A DNA stretch of 64,000 bases. Origin: NP936 sp002726085. GTDB lineage: Bacteria; Acidobacteriota; Vicinamibacteria; Vicinamibacterales; UBA8438. The notes under the pieces were generated by a model. The model worked only from the letters and a program-made list of their open reading frames with translations, had not been told where the DNA came from and did no database searches. A program made the translations under genes and the position numbers. The stretch spans positions 1-64,000 of the forward strand of contig DASCQF010000104.1 in NCBI GenBank assembly GCA_036012905.1. Direction: 5' to 3'. This document shows, piece by piece, positions 9,531 to 18,532 of this stretch; within the stretch, counting starts at the first letter, position 1; each line of letters begins with the position of its first letter.

Positions 9531-9551
9531 TATCAGGTATCAGGCGTCAGG
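9531..9551 (+). repeat. Degenerate heptamer tandem repeat (TATCAGG x2, CGTCAGG)
   Basis: Three consecutive 7-mers lie just upstream of the DsrE-like gene. Reverse-complemented they read CCTGAYN, related to the TCCTGAC/TCCTGTC heptads near 23.6, 52.2 and 63.0 kb. This is the shortest and most degenerate of the four sites. Confidence 0.45.
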
Positions 9552-9572
9552 AACGACAAGGGAGACCAGGCG

Positions 9573-10256
9573 ATGAAAAGCGACAAGTGGACACGCCGTA
9601 GCCTCATGACCGGATTTGGAGCGATCGCCGCCGCGTTCGGAGTGCGGCCGGCGCTGGCACGGGCCCAGACGTCGGCTGGCAGCTTTCGGCCGGCCCGCCA
9701 CGAGCTGGATGCGTGGTTGGACGAGATGCCGGGCCAACACCGCGTGTTCATCGATTCGGCGGACGCCCAGGGTGCCGGCAATGCCGTGCTCTACGCCAAC
9801 AACCTCTACCGCGCGAACCAGAGCGCGTATTCGCTTGACCCGCACGACGTCGCCATCGTGGTGTGCTTCCGGCATCTCGCCACGGTGTTCGGCTATAACG
9901 ACGCCATGTGGGCCAAGTACGGCGAACACTTCAGCCGTCTGGCGAGTTTCACCGATCCCGGGACCGACCAGCCTCCGTCGGCCAACCTGTATAACGCCGA
10001 CGGGTATGGCCGGGAGCTGCCGAATTCGGGAAACACCATCGATGCGCAGATCGAGCGAGGGGCGCAATTCGCGATTTGTGATGCGGCAACGCGCTTTTAT
10101 TCCGGACAGGTGGCTCGAGCCACAGGGCAGTCGATGGACGACGTGTATCCGGAGCTGGTGGCCAACGCGATTCCCAATGGCCGGTTCGTGTCGGCCGGCG
10201 TCGTCGCCGCAACGCGCTCTCAGGAATATGGCTACAGCCTGCTGTACTCGATGTGA
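9573..10256 (+). CDS. Tat-exported DsrE-like protein
   Basis: 227 residues from ATG 9573 (GGGAGACCAGG upstream). The N-terminus has a twin-arginine signal (TRRSLMTGF followed by a hydrophobic stretch, cleavage near Ala-Arg-Ala). The body resembles the DsrE/DsrF-like fold: an opening beta strand RVFIDS, the segment DVAIVVCFRHLATVFGYND, and a later AICDAATR cysteine in the position of the DsrE active-site cysteine. DsrE-like proteins carry sulfane sulfur; the role of this exported subtype is not known. It lies upstream of the duplicated lipoprotein and the TsdA-like cytochrome, compatible with sulfur handling in the periplasm (inference). Confidence 0.65.
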   Translation: MKSDKWTRRSLMTGFGAIAAAFGVRPALARAQTSAGSFRPARHELDAWLDEMPGQHRVFIDSADAQGAGNAVLYANNLYRANQSAYSLDPHDVAIVVCFRHLATVFGYNDAMWAKYGEHFSRLASFTDPGTDQPPSANLYNADGYGRELPNSGNTIDAQIERGAQFAICDAATRFYSGQVARATGQSMDDVYPELVANAIPNGRFVSAGVVAATRSQEYGYSLLYSM

Positions 10257-10303
10257 TCGGACGCGTGAACTTCGTCGCCGGGTGAAGTGAAATGGAGTGT
10301 GCC

Positions 10304-11428
10304 ATGAAGAGACTCATGAATCTGGCTGGCGTGGTCGTGCTCGCATGCGCGCCGGCTGCCTGTGCCCCCTCGGCGCAGCCGGCTGACGACCTCGTCGTGC
10401 AGGACGTTGACGAGCTCGTCGCGCAGGCGGTGACGCCGTTGCCGGAGGACTTGCGGGCTGGCGCCACCGTGGTGACCTACGACCCGGAGACGGGGAATCG
10501 GAACGTGCTGCGGCAGGGAACCAACTTTGCCGAGTGCCAGCCGAAGAATGCGGACACCGGGTTCAGGCGGTGTCACAGCACTGCGTCGGCCCCCCGCCGG
10601 GACCTCGAGGCAACGCTGCGCGCAGAGGGTCAATCCGGTGAGGAGATCGGGGCGGCCCTCGCGGCGGCACGGGAGGCCGGTACGCTTCCCGCACCCCCCC
10701 AGGGCATGATGCGCTATCGGCTCTACGACGAGCCCGACCGCATCCAGCATCTGTGGGTGATGTCGCTGCCTGGCGCCACGTCCGAGATGATCGGGGTCTC
10801 CACGACGGCCCAGCGTGACGCCTCGCTGGCGGGCCAGGGGTTGCCCTGGCTGATGCGAGACGGTACGCCGGGTGCGCACGTGATGATCCCGATCAATCCA
10901 CGACCGAGCGAGTCGACAATCTCCGATGTTGCGTCGGACGACATTGCGCAGGCGGTGCTGCCGCTGCCGGAGGATCTGAGGGATGGGGCCACGGTCTACA
11001 CCTACGACCCGTCGACCGGCGAAAGAATCGTGCTTCGGCAGGGCACCAACTACGTCGAGTGCCAGCCACGGAACCCGGAGACGCTGTTCACGCGGTGCCG
11101 GCACACGGTGACCGGCCCTCGTCGCGACCTGCAGGCGAAGCTGCGCGCCGAGGGCAAGTCCGCCGAGGAGATTCAGGCGGCTGTCGCCGCGGCCCTGGAG
11201 GCCGGCACGATACAGAATGCGCCGTTCGGGACGGTGTCGTATCGCCTGTATGGCAACGACGATCGCATCAGATACCTGTGGACGATGTCGGTGCCTGGCG
11301 CCACCGCCGAGTCGATTGGCGTATCCACCGAGGGCCAGCGAGACTCCTCGTTGAGGGGCGAGGGGCTACCGTGGCTGATGCGCGCTGGCACTCCGGCCGC
11401 GCACATCATGATTCCAATCAACAAGTAG
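10304..11428 (+). CDS. Lipoprotein with two tandem ~163-residue repeats
   Basis: 374 residues from ATG 10304 (GGAG, 6 nt spacing), with a signal peptide and possible lipobox ending at Cys20. The mature protein is an internal duplication: residues 37-199 and 212-374 share PLPEDLR-GATV-TYDP, VLRQGTN--ECQP, PRRDL-A-LRAEG, MIGVST/SIGVST and GLPWLMR-GTP-AH-MIPIN. Each copy keeps two cysteines. I do not recognise the family. The two halves have diverged, so the duplication is not recent. It ends 35 nt before the tsdA-like gene and is probably co-transcribed with it. Confidence 0.75.
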   Translation: MKRLMNLAGVVVLACAPAACAPSAQPADDLVVQDVDELVAQAVTPLPEDLRAGATVVTYDPETGNRNVLRQGTNFAECQPKNADTGFRRCHSTASAPRRDLEATLRAEGQSGEEIGAALAAAREAGTLPAPPQGMMRYRLYDEPDRIQHLWVMSLPGATSEMIGVSTTAQRDASLAGQGLPWLMRDGTPGAHVMIPINPRPSESTISDVASDDIAQAVLPLPEDLRDGATVYTYDPSTGERIVLRQGTNYVECQPRNPETLFTRCRHTVTGPRRDLQAKLRAEGKSAEEIQAAVAAALEAGTIQNAPFGTVSYRLYGNDDRIRYLWTMSVPGATAESIGVSTEGQRDSSLRGEGLPWLMRAGTPAAHIMIPINK

Positions 11429-11463
11429 CCCCGCACTCGTGTATCGGTGCCGGTGATCGCCGT

Positions 11464-12492
11464 ATGAGCTGCCGTACTCCTGCCGTGTTCCTCTTCGCCG
11501 GGCTGCTCGGTGCGGGCGCCTGCTCGGCACCGGAAGATGTTGCGGTTCGGTCAGATGAGGCGCCTGACGTCACCGACGCCGCATCGGCCGATGTCGACAT
11601 CGTGCCGACGGTCTTCGATGCGGCGTCGAGACCCTACGAGCTCAATGGCCCGTTGGTCCCGGCGACCGTCTCGATGGTCTCGGCGTGGGATATTCCGAAC
11701 AACCCGCTCACCGATTCGACGCTGGAGGGGACCGAAGCCGGAGCGCGTGTGCGGTGGGGCTACCGGTTGTTCATGGATACCCCGGGCGAGGCGCCCCAGC
11801 TGACCCCGGGCGGCGTGTCCTGCGGGAACTGTCACCTGAATGCCGGGCAGCGTGAGCTGGCGTTGCCACTGGTCGGGTCGGCCGGAATGTTTCCGGAGTA
11901 CAACCGGCGCGCGGGGCGCGACTTCACGCTGGCCGACCGCATCGTCGGCTGTTTCATGCGCAGCCAGAACGCGCCGGCCGGCCTGCCCGGCGGCAGCTCA
12001 GACGCTGGAGCCGGCGTGCTCCCCGAGCCGACGTCGGACGAGGTGCTGGCGCTGGTCGCGTATCTGGAGTGGCTCCAAGGCGGGTTCGCCGCCGGTGAGA
12101 ATCCGCCCTGGCGCAAGCAGAACCGGATTCCGACCGAGAACCTGATTCCGCTCGACCAGCTGGACCCCGAGGTGGGGGCGGCGCTGTTCACCGAGCACTG
12201 CACGCAGTGTCACGGCGAGGATGGGCAGGGCGTGCAGATCGGAGACAAGAAGGCCGGCCCCATGTGGGGGCCGGGTTCCTGGAACGACGGCGCCGGCGCG
12301 GCCCGCGTCTATACCCTGGCCGGCATCATCCGCTACATGATGCCGTATCTCAATCCCGGGGTGCTGACCGACGAGGAAGCGCAGCAGATCTCCGCGTTCA
12401 TCACCTCGCAGCCACGTCCCGCCTATCCGCACAAGGACCAGGACTACCTGACCGAGCCGCGCCCGATCGACGCGGTCTACTACGACCGGTGA
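11464..12492 (+). CDS. tsdA: TsdA-like diheme thiosulfate dehydrogenase
   Basis: 342 residues with a lipoprotein-type signal (Gly-Ala-Gly-Ala-Cys). There are two c-type heme motifs: CGNCH with the following LNAGQ, and CTQCH with GEDGQG. Between them RIVGCFMRSQNA matches the TsdA segment that supplies the unusual cysteine heme ligand, and the second domain has MWGPGSWNDGAG and MMPYLNPG as in TsdA. TsdA oxidises two thiosulfate molecules to tetrathionate (or runs in reverse) in the periplasm. Start ATG 11464; longer frames upstream overlap the previous gene and are unlikely. Convergent with the DUF442 gene 12 nt beyond its stop. Confidence 0.8.
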   Translation: MSCRTPAVFLFAGLLGAGACSAPEDVAVRSDEAPDVTDAASADVDIVPTVFDAASRPYELNGPLVPATVSMVSAWDIPNNPLTDSTLEGTEAGARVRWGYRLFMDTPGEAPQLTPGGVSCGNCHLNAGQRELALPLVGSAGMFPEYNRRAGRDFTLADRIVGCFMRSQNAPAGLPGGSSDAGAGVLPEPTSDEVLALVAYLEWLQGGFAAGENPPWRKQNRIPTENLIPLDQLDPEVGAALFTEHCTQCHGEDGQGVQIGDKKAGPMWGPGSWNDGAGAARVYTLAGIIRYMMPYLNPGVLTDEEAQQISAFITSQPRPAYPHKDQDYLTEPRPIDAVYYDR

Positions 12493-12504
12493 GGAACGGG
12501 CGGG

Positions 12505-13062
12505 CTAGAGACCCTGCTCGATGAAGCCGGTGACGAGCTCCTTGAGCGCCTCGCTCCGCAGCCCGACCGACTCTGCTTCGGTCATCGCGCGCGCGTTGTC
12601 CCATCCGTCCTGTTTGATCCGCTTGAGATACCACATCGCGCCGACGCGGTTCGCCGACGCGCAGTGGATGTAGACCGGCTGGTTGTCGGTGTCGGCCACG
12701 ACCTCGAGAAAGGTCTCGACGTCCTCCGGCGTTGGTCTCCGGAACGGGATGTGGAAATACTTCAGCCCCGCCGCGGCTGCGGCGGCCTGGCTCCCCTCGA
12801 TGTCGGCGCCCTCTTCCGCGGCGGTCCGGAAGTTGACGACCGAGACGAACCCGAGCCCCTTCAAGCCGGCCATCGCCTCCTTCGGGGTCGCCCCCGCGCA
12901 GGCCACGGTCGCGTCGACCCGTGTATAGTTGACGATTCCATCCGGGGCCTCGCTGTCCTGAGCCTGGATGGTCGTGCTGGTTCCCGAGAGCGCGATCGCC
13001 AAGGTCGTTAGCAGGCAGCCCAGGACCGTCATCGTGTCTTGCGATGTGAAATGTTTGAGCAC
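12505..13062 (-). CDS. DUF442 / BLH-type phosphatase-like protein, exported
   Basis: 185 residues from GTG 13060-13062, with GGGGGAGA close upstream and a signal peptide ending near Ala-Gln-Ala-Gln. The fold is dual-specificity phosphatase-like: GFVSVVNFRT, YFHIPFRRPTPEDVETF, and a loop VYIHCASANRVGAMW with Cys and Arg separated by four residues, as in the DUF442 proteins that occur fused to persulfide dioxygenases. Whether it is a phosphatase or a sulfurtransferase is not decidable. Its position beside the tsdA-like gene favours sulfur metabolism weakly. Confidence 0.75.
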   Translation of the reverse strand: MLKHFTSQDTMTVLGCLLTTLAIALSGTSTTIQAQDSEAPDGIVNYTRVDATVACAGATPKEAMAGLKGLGFVSVVNFRTAAEEGADIEGSQAAAAAAGLKYFHIPFRRPTPEDVETFLEVVADTDNQPVYIHCASANRVGAMWYLKRIKQDGWDNARAMTEAESVGLRSEALKELVTGFIEQGL

Positions 13063-13248
13063 GGTGTCTCCCCCCTTCGGAGTACCGGATCCTACCAAAG
13101 CCTGGAGGATAGCGGATAATCCTGCATGGCGTGGAGCCTCGGTTGGCTCGGTCGGGGGGCGTCCCGGTCGGTTGGTCCGACCGCCGTGCATCCGGCCGAT
13201 TGGCAGTCCAGGCCAACCTGTGTAAACATTGATGCCACGGAGGAGACA

Positions 13249-14073
13249 GTGATTGCAATAAAGACGCGGCCAAACGGGCTGCTCATGGTTGTGGGCGTGC
13301 TCTTTGTGGGGCTCTTACTGGTTCCCCACACGGCAGTGGCGCAAGCTGCGGATGTGGCTCGGGACTGGGACGGTCATCCCGATCTGAACGGCGTGTGGCA
13401 GGCGATCGGCACTGCGAACTGGGACCTTCAGGACCACCCGGCGAGCGCGGGGCCGGTCGACACGGGCGCCATCGGCTCGATTCCTCCTGGCCAGGGGGTG
13501 GTGGTCGGCAACGAGATTCCCTATCGGCCTGAGGCGCTCGAACAGAAGCAGCAGAATTTCGAGAACCGATGGACCGACGATCCGGAGATCAAGTGCTTCA
13601 TGCCGGGTGTGCCGCGCGCGACCTACCTGCCGTATCCGTTCCGGATCATCCAGGGCGACAAGAAGATCATGATGATCTACGGGTTCGCCGAGGCGAACCG
13701 AACGGTCCATATGGACAAGGCGAACCCCGAGCGGGCGCCGATCGACACCTGGATGGGTCGGTCGCACGGTAGCTGGGATGGCGACACGCTGGTGGTCGAC
13801 GCCGCCGAGTTCAACGGCGAATCCTGGTTCGATCGGGCGGGAAACTACGCCAGCTACAACCTGCACGTGGTCGAACGCTACACCCCGATGGGTCCCAACG
13901 CGATCATGTACGAGGCGACCATCGAGGATGACACCGTGTTCACTGAGCCTTGGACGATCCGGCTGCCGCTCTACCGGCGGCTGGAAGAGAATGCCCAAGT
14001 GCTGGAATACAAGTGTGTCGAGTTCTCGGAAGATCTGATCTATGGGCATCTGCGTAAAGAGCCCACACGCTGA
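13249..14073 (+). CDS. Exported GDTLVV-family protein, short form
   Basis: 274 residues from GTG 13249, which has GGAGGAGACA immediately upstream; signal peptide about 1-31. Conserved blocks: DLNGVWQAI, IKCFMPGVPRATYLPYPF, GDTLVVDAAEFNG-SWFDRAGN, LHVVERYT and YKCVEFSEDLIYGHLRK. The same GDTLVV and VERYT blocks recur in five other proteins of this window, but this one ends in an EYKCVEF motif rather than CHEGNY. The family is exported and appears confined mainly to a few environmental phyla; the function is unknown to me. Confidence 0.8.
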   Translation: MIAIKTRPNGLLMVVGVLFVGLLLVPHTAVAQAADVARDWDGHPDLNGVWQAIGTANWDLQDHPASAGPVDTGAIGSIPPGQGVVVGNEIPYRPEALEQKQQNFENRWTDDPEIKCFMPGVPRATYLPYPFRIIQGDKKIMMIYGFAEANRTVHMDKANPERAPIDTWMGRSHGSWDGDTLVVDAAEFNGESWFDRAGNYASYNLHVVERYTPMGPNAIMYEATIEDDTVFTEPWTIRLPLYRRLEENAQVLEYKCVEFSEDLIYGHLRKEPTR

Positions 14074-14106
14074 CGGTGAGCAGGCCGGAAGTCTGAGGTA
14101 GCTGTA

Positions 14107-15828
14107 ATGAACCGGACACGAATCGGACATAGTCTCGTCGTGGCGGCGGTGTCGCTCATCGTGATGCCGGCGATGGTCCTTGCGGCCGACTACCACCACG
14201 TGCATGTCACCGCCTCGAATGCCACCGAAGCGGTGAACTGGTATAGCCAGTACATGGACTGTCAGCCGCTGGCGGACCGCGACGACGGGGTCGACTGTGG
14301 CGGCGCGCAGGTCGTCTTCGACTCCCGTCCGTCGCTTGGCACCAGCCAGCGTACCGGGATCGACCACATCTCCTTCTCCTATGCCGACCTGACGGCGAAA
14401 ATGGCCGATCTCGAGGCTGTTGGTGTTCGTGGATCGGGCGTCAGGCTGCAGCGCTTCGAAGACGGCTCGACGCTGCGTGACGCGCCGGGACTGTTCAAGT
14501 ACGGCTTCGTCTTCGACCCGTGGGGGACGCGAATCGAGATGGTGGAAGATGCCGACACCCTCGGGTTCCATCACATTCATCTCAGCGCGACCGATCCGGC
14601 AGCGACACTGGCGTGGTATCAGGAGATGTTTGGAGGCGAGAGTGCCAGGTTGCGGGACCGCCTAGACGGCGTGCTGCTCGGCGACATCTGGCTGTTGGCG
14701 ATGCGCCACGAAGCGGGCACGCCGGCGTCGACCGCCGGGCGCGCGATCGATCACATCGCCTTCTCTGTGGATAACCTCGATGCCGCCGCCGCGGATATGC
14801 GGCGGAACGGCGTCGAGTTCCTGGAAGGGCCGGCGGTGCCGGAGGGCGGCCGCACCAGTGCACGGCTCGGGGTCATTGCGGGTCCCGACAACGTCAGCCT
14901 TGCGGTCGTCGAGGCCGGGTTCGCAGGTGTGGTCAGCGAGCTGTCTACCGCGGACATCACCACGGATCTGCAGCCATACACGGTGTCCCGCACCCCGTGG
15001 GGCACACCTGACTTCCAGGGAGTCTGGACCGGTGATGCCGCGCACGGCATTCCGCTCGAGCGGCCCCGGGACCTCGCCGACGTCGAGGTGTTGTCGCCCG
15101 AGCAGGCGGCGGCACGGCGGGAGCGCGGCACGCTGGGGAGTATCTGGGGCTACGAGTCGGAGTGGCGCGACACGACCCTCGGGTATGTCAAGTCCGCCCC
15201 CTCCAGGCAAGTGGCCATGGTCATCGATCCGCCAGATGGCCGGATCCCGGACTTGACCCCGCGGGGAAAGGAGCTGCGGGCAGCCGCCCGTGCGGCTCGG
15301 CGACCGCTGGCCGAGGGTCCCGAAGACCTCAGCTCCTGGGTGCGCTGCATTACCCGGAGCCTGGTCCAGACGCCCGGGGTCTACAACAACGGCTTCCAGA
15401 TTGTGCAGGGTCCGGGCCATGTAGCCATGCAGGTAGAGATGCTGCACGAAACTCGTGTCATTCCGACCGACTCGCGGCCGCATCTCGGATCGGACATCTC
15501 GTCGTGGCGGGGCGACGCGCGTGGCCATTGGGAAGGCGACACCTTGGTCGTCGACATCACGAACTTCAACGGCAGAGTGTCGTACCAGGGGTCGAGCGAC
15601 ACCCTGACGATGACCGAGCGCTACACGCGCACCGGCCCCGACACCCTGGAGTATCAGTTCACGATCGACGACCCGACGGTCTGGACGCGTCCCTGGACAG
15701 GCAAGTTCACTTACGTGAGGGACGACACACAGTACGAGCTGGTCGAATACGCCTGTCACGAGGGGAACTACGGGATGACGAACATCCTCAGTGGCGCGCG
15801 GTCGCGGGAAGCTGACGAGAGCAGATAG
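14107..15828 (+). CDS. Exported VOC-VOC-CHEGNY fusion protein (copy 1)
   Basis: 573 residues: signal peptide (1-25), two vicinal-oxygen-chelate (glyoxalase/bleomycin-resistance) modules (about 28-145 and 155-275, with YHHVHVTA, DHISFSYADL and FHHIHLSA), then a GDTLVV/CHEGNY domain (about 295-573: GTPDFQGVWTG, ALY-type VYNNGFQIVQGPG, GDTLVVDITNFNG, CHEGNYGMTNIL). VOC modules usually bind a divalent metal and act on small electrophiles; exported ones are less common. ATG 14107 has GAGGTAG upstream. It begins 34 nt after the previous gene, so an operon is likely. Copy 2 lies at 16505. Confidence 0.82.
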   Translation: MNRTRIGHSLVVAAVSLIVMPAMVLAADYHHVHVTASNATEAVNWYSQYMDCQPLADRDDGVDCGGAQVVFDSRPSLGTSQRTGIDHISFSYADLTAKMADLEAVGVRGSGVRLQRFEDGSTLRDAPGLFKYGFVFDPWGTRIEMVEDADTLGFHHIHLSATDPAATLAWYQEMFGGESARLRDRLDGVLLGDIWLLAMRHEAGTPASTAGRAIDHIAFSVDNLDAAAADMRRNGVEFLEGPAVPEGGRTSARLGVIAGPDNVSLAVVEAGFAGVVSELSTADITTDLQPYTVSRTPWGTPDFQGVWTGDAAHGIPLERPRDLADVEVLSPEQAAARRERGTLGSIWGYESEWRDTTLGYVKSAPSRQVAMVIDPPDGRIPDLTPRGKELRAAARAARRPLAEGPEDLSSWVRCITRSLVQTPGVYNNGFQIVQGPGHVAMQVEMLHETRVIPTDSRPHLGSDISSWRGDARGHWEGDTLVVDITNFNGRVSYQGSSDTLTMTERYTRTGPDTLEYQFTIDDPTVWTRPWTGKFTYVRDDTQYELVEYACHEGNYGMTNILSGARSREADESR

Positions 15829-15901
15829 CCAAGACAGGCTAGCCGGGTCTGATTGGCACGGTGGCGTAGGTATCGGAAACGTTGTACCGACGGCGTACGG
15901 G

Positions 15902-15923
15902 CAGCCCCGGCGTAGCGGGGCTG
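15902..15923. terminator. Strong hairpin downstream of VOC-CHEGNY copy 1
   Basis: CAGCCCCG and CGGGGCTG form a perfect 8-bp stem with the 6-nt loop GCGTAG, 74 nt after the stop of the preceding gene. No T-run follows, so intrinsic termination is uncertain; it could be a transcript-stabilising or repeat element. Confidence 0.4.
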
Positions 15924-16011
15924 TGATGAAAGCAGCCTAGCGAAGCGCAGTCTGGGACACTCGTCGGTGTGAGGCGGAGCTTGGCTAGGGGAAGCAGCGA
16001 GGATAGGAGCA

Positions 16012-16449
16012 ATGCAAAAGAGAGTAAGCGTGATGGTGGCCGCAATCGGGTTCGGTGTTCTCATGGTGGGCGCGTCGGTCCAGGCGCACCATGCGTTCTC
16101 GGCCGAGTTCGATGCCAACAGCCCGGTCAGGTTGCAGGGCAAGATCACTCGCATGGAATGGATCAACCCCCACGCTTGGATTCATCTCGATGTGGAGAAT
16201 GACGACGGCACCGTGGAGAGTTGGATGGTCGAGGCAGGGCCTCCAGGCGCGCTGGTGCGACGTGGCTGGACGAGAGAGTCGGTGGTTCCAGGCACGGAGG
16301 TGCTCGTCGAGGGCTATCAGGCACTTGATGGCGCCTTCAGGGCCAACGGCCGCGACGTCACGTTCCCCGATGGACGACGGTTGTTCGCCGGCTCGTCCGG
16401 CACGGGCGCTCCGCTCGATGGCAGGGACCCGGGCGAAAAGGATCGCTAG
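16012..16449 (+). CDS. DUF6152 exported protein
   Basis: 145 residues with a signal peptide (cleavage near Val-Gln-Ala). The mature start HHAFSAEFD, then ITRMEWINPHAWIHLDV and GSV/PG-type segments, are typical of DUF6152, a small beta-rich exported family with a conserved N-terminal His-His pair. Function unknown. It lies between the two VOC-CHEGNY copies, all in the same direction, so it may belong to the same functional unit; DUF6152 genes often neighbour this type of protein (my recollection, not tested). Confidence 0.82.
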   Translation: MQKRVSVMVAAIGFGVLMVGASVQAHHAFSAEFDANSPVRLQGKITRMEWINPHAWIHLDVENDDGTVESWMVEAGPPGALVRRGWTRESVVPGTEVLVEGYQALDGAFRANGRDVTFPDGRRLFAGSSGTGAPLDGRDPGEKDR

Positions 16450-16504
16450 CCTCGCATAGCGCTTCAATCGGGGTGAATCAGCCAGAAAGCGGAGGTAACG
16501 CGTC

Positions 16505-18247
16505 ATGAACCGGACTCGAATCGCTCTCGCGCTCGTCGTGGCACTGGCATCGCTCGTCGCGATCCCTGCGATTGCCCGGGCGGCCGAATACCACCATGTC
16601 CACATCACGGCGTCGAGCCCGTCGGAGGGGGTTCGATGGTACAACCGGCATCTGGACTGCGAGCCGGTGGCGGACCGTCCCGACGCGGCCGACTGCGGCG
16701 GTGTCGAGCTGATTTTCGTCGTGCAACCGACGATGGGTAGCACGCAGGGCACCGGCGTGAATCACATCGGCTTTTCCTATCCTGATCTGGCCGCCAAGAT
16801 GGCCGAGCTCGAGTCGGTTGGTGTGCGCGGCTCGGGGGTCAGGCTGCAGCGGTTCCCTGACGGGGCGACGCTACGCGACGTGCCGGGGTTGTTCAAGCTG
16901 GGTTTCATTTTCGATCCGTGGGGGACTCGGATCGAGATGGTGGAAGACCCCGACACGCTCGGCTTCCACCACATCCATCTCAGCGCTGCCGATCCGGCGG
17001 CGACCCTGGCGTGGTATCAGGATGTCTTTGGCGGCGAGTCCGCCAGCCTGAAGGGACAACTGGACGGGCTGCTCTTCGACGATGTGTGGCTGCTCGTCTC
17101 CGAACATGGCGAGGGCACACCGGCCACGACCCAGGGACGCGCCATCGACCACATCGGTTTCGAGGTGGCGGATCTCGATGCGGCGGCTCCCGAGATGCGC
17201 GGCAACGGCGTTCTGTTCCAGCAAGAGCCGGCGACTCCGGAGAACGGGCGCACCTCGGCGAAGCGGGCGTTTCTCGTCGGTCCGGACAACGTCAGGCTCG
17301 CGGTGGTCGAGACCGGATGGGCCGGCGTGGCCGTCGAGCGGGTCGCCGAGACCGTGACGACCGATGCCGGGCCATACCCGGTGCCCCAAACCCCGTGGGG
17401 CGAGCCGGACATGCAGGGCGTCTGGACCGGCAACTCCGCGCACAGCATTCCCCTCGAGCGTCCCCTTGACGCGGATGATGTCGACGCGTTGACTCCGGAG
17501 GAGGCGGAGGCGCGCCGCGAGCGCGGGACGCTGGGCAGCATTTGGGGCTACGAGCGGGAGTGGCGTGACACGACGCTCGGCTATGTGAAGACGGCCCCCT
17601 CGACTCAGGTGGCGATGGTGATCGACCCTCCCGACGGCCGGATTCCGCCATTGACGGCCGAGGCGCAGGCGCGCGCCGACGCGGCCCGTGGCAGGTTCGG
17701 GGGCGGACGGCGTCTCGCCGAGGGCCCGGAGGATCTCGGCCTCTTCGTACGGTGCATCACGCGGGGAGTGCCGGGTCTGATGATGCCGTCGATCTACAAC
17801 AACGGCCTGCAGATCGTGCAGGGGCCCGGATTTGTCGCCATCCAGAAGGAGATGATCCACGAGACCCGCGTCATCCCGACGGAACCTCGCCCGGCGCTGG
17901 GCTCAAATCTGCAATCGTGGTTGGGCGATGCGCACGGTCGGTGGGAGGGCGACACGCTCGTGGTCGAGACGACGAAGTTCAACGGGCGAGCGCCCTATCG
18001 AGGCGCGGGCGAGAACCTGACCCTCGTCGAGCGCTACACCAGGCTCGGACCGACCACGCTGGAATACCAGTTCACGATGAACGACCCGACGGTCTGGACG
18101 AGACCGTGGACCGGGATGTTCAGGTTCGACAAGGACGACGAGCAATACGAGCTCGTCGAGTACGCATGTCACGAAGGCAACTACGGCATGACCAACATCC
18201 TCAGCGGCGCACGCTCGGTTGAGCGGGCGCAGGCTGAAGGGAGATAG
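16505..18247 (+). CDS. Exported VOC-VOC-CHEGNY fusion protein (copy 2)
   Basis: 580 residues with the same plan as the protein at 14107: signal peptide, two VOC modules (EYHHVHITA, NHIGFSYPDLAAKM, FHHIHLSAADPAATLAWYQ), and a C-terminal domain with GEPDMQGVWTG, IYNNGLQIVQGPG, GDTLVVETTKFNG and CHEGNYGMTNILSGARS. Long identical stretches (for example GVRGSGVRLQRF) show a tandem duplication with DUF6152 caught between the copies. ATG 16505 is preceded by GGAGGTAACG. A hairpin at 18274 may end the transcript. Confidence 0.83.
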   Translation: MNRTRIALALVVALASLVAIPAIARAAEYHHVHITASSPSEGVRWYNRHLDCEPVADRPDAADCGGVELIFVVQPTMGSTQGTGVNHIGFSYPDLAAKMAELESVGVRGSGVRLQRFPDGATLRDVPGLFKLGFIFDPWGTRIEMVEDPDTLGFHHIHLSAADPAATLAWYQDVFGGESASLKGQLDGLLFDDVWLLVSEHGEGTPATTQGRAIDHIGFEVADLDAAAPEMRGNGVLFQQEPATPENGRTSAKRAFLVGPDNVRLAVVETGWAGVAVERVAETVTTDAGPYPVPQTPWGEPDMQGVWTGNSAHSIPLERPLDADDVDALTPEEAEARRERGTLGSIWGYEREWRDTTLGYVKTAPSTQVAMVIDPPDGRIPPLTAEAQARADAARGRFGGGRRLAEGPEDLGLFVRCITRGVPGLMMPSIYNNGLQIVQGPGFVAIQKEMIHETRVIPTEPRPALGSNLQSWLGDAHGRWEGDTLVVETTKFNGRAPYRGAGENLTLVERYTRLGPTTLEYQFTMNDPTVWTRPWTGMFRFDKDDEQYELVEYACHEGNYGMTNILSGARSVERAQAEGR

Positions 18248-18273
18248 TCTCAAGTACCTGCACAGATTGGAAA

Positions 18274-18301
18274 GGGAGGGACGTGGTGACACATCCCTCC
18301 C
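18274..18301 (+). terminator. Terminator-like hairpin after VOC-CHEGNY copy 2
   Basis: GGGAGGGA and TCCCTCCC pair over 8 bp; after one mismatch GTG and CAC extend the stem, leaving the loop GTGA. It begins 26 nt past the stop codon. There is no downstream T-run. It separates the CHEGNY operon from the regulator pair. Confidence 0.5.
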
Positions 18302-18457
18302 CGCCCATCCTCCGTCGCGCTGGCGCCATTCTTCATGCCGCGCTTGCGCGTTCCCCCATCGATCAAGAACGACTTTCGCTCAGGGACACGGGCCGCCGTG
18401 TGAGCTGGGTCTTCAGTCTGTGTGAGTCAATAATTAAATACATAAAGTAAAAACTTA

Positions 18458-18486
18458 TTGATATATAGTCAGATATTATTTACATT
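18458..18486 (+). promoter_or_regulatory. Promoter in an AT-rich island
   Basis: TTGATA (18458-18463) and TACATT (18481-18486) are separated by 17 nt, a good sigma-70-type arrangement, inside a stretch (about 18425-18490) that is strikingly AT-rich against the GC-rich surroundings. The predicted start of transcription is about 40 nt before the membrane-protein gene at 18533. The downstream XRE regulator may bind here (inference). Confidence 0.5.
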
Positions 18487-18532
18487 ATGGCCGTCCACTC
18501 AGTCTGTCGACTCGAGGATCTGGAGGGCCAAG

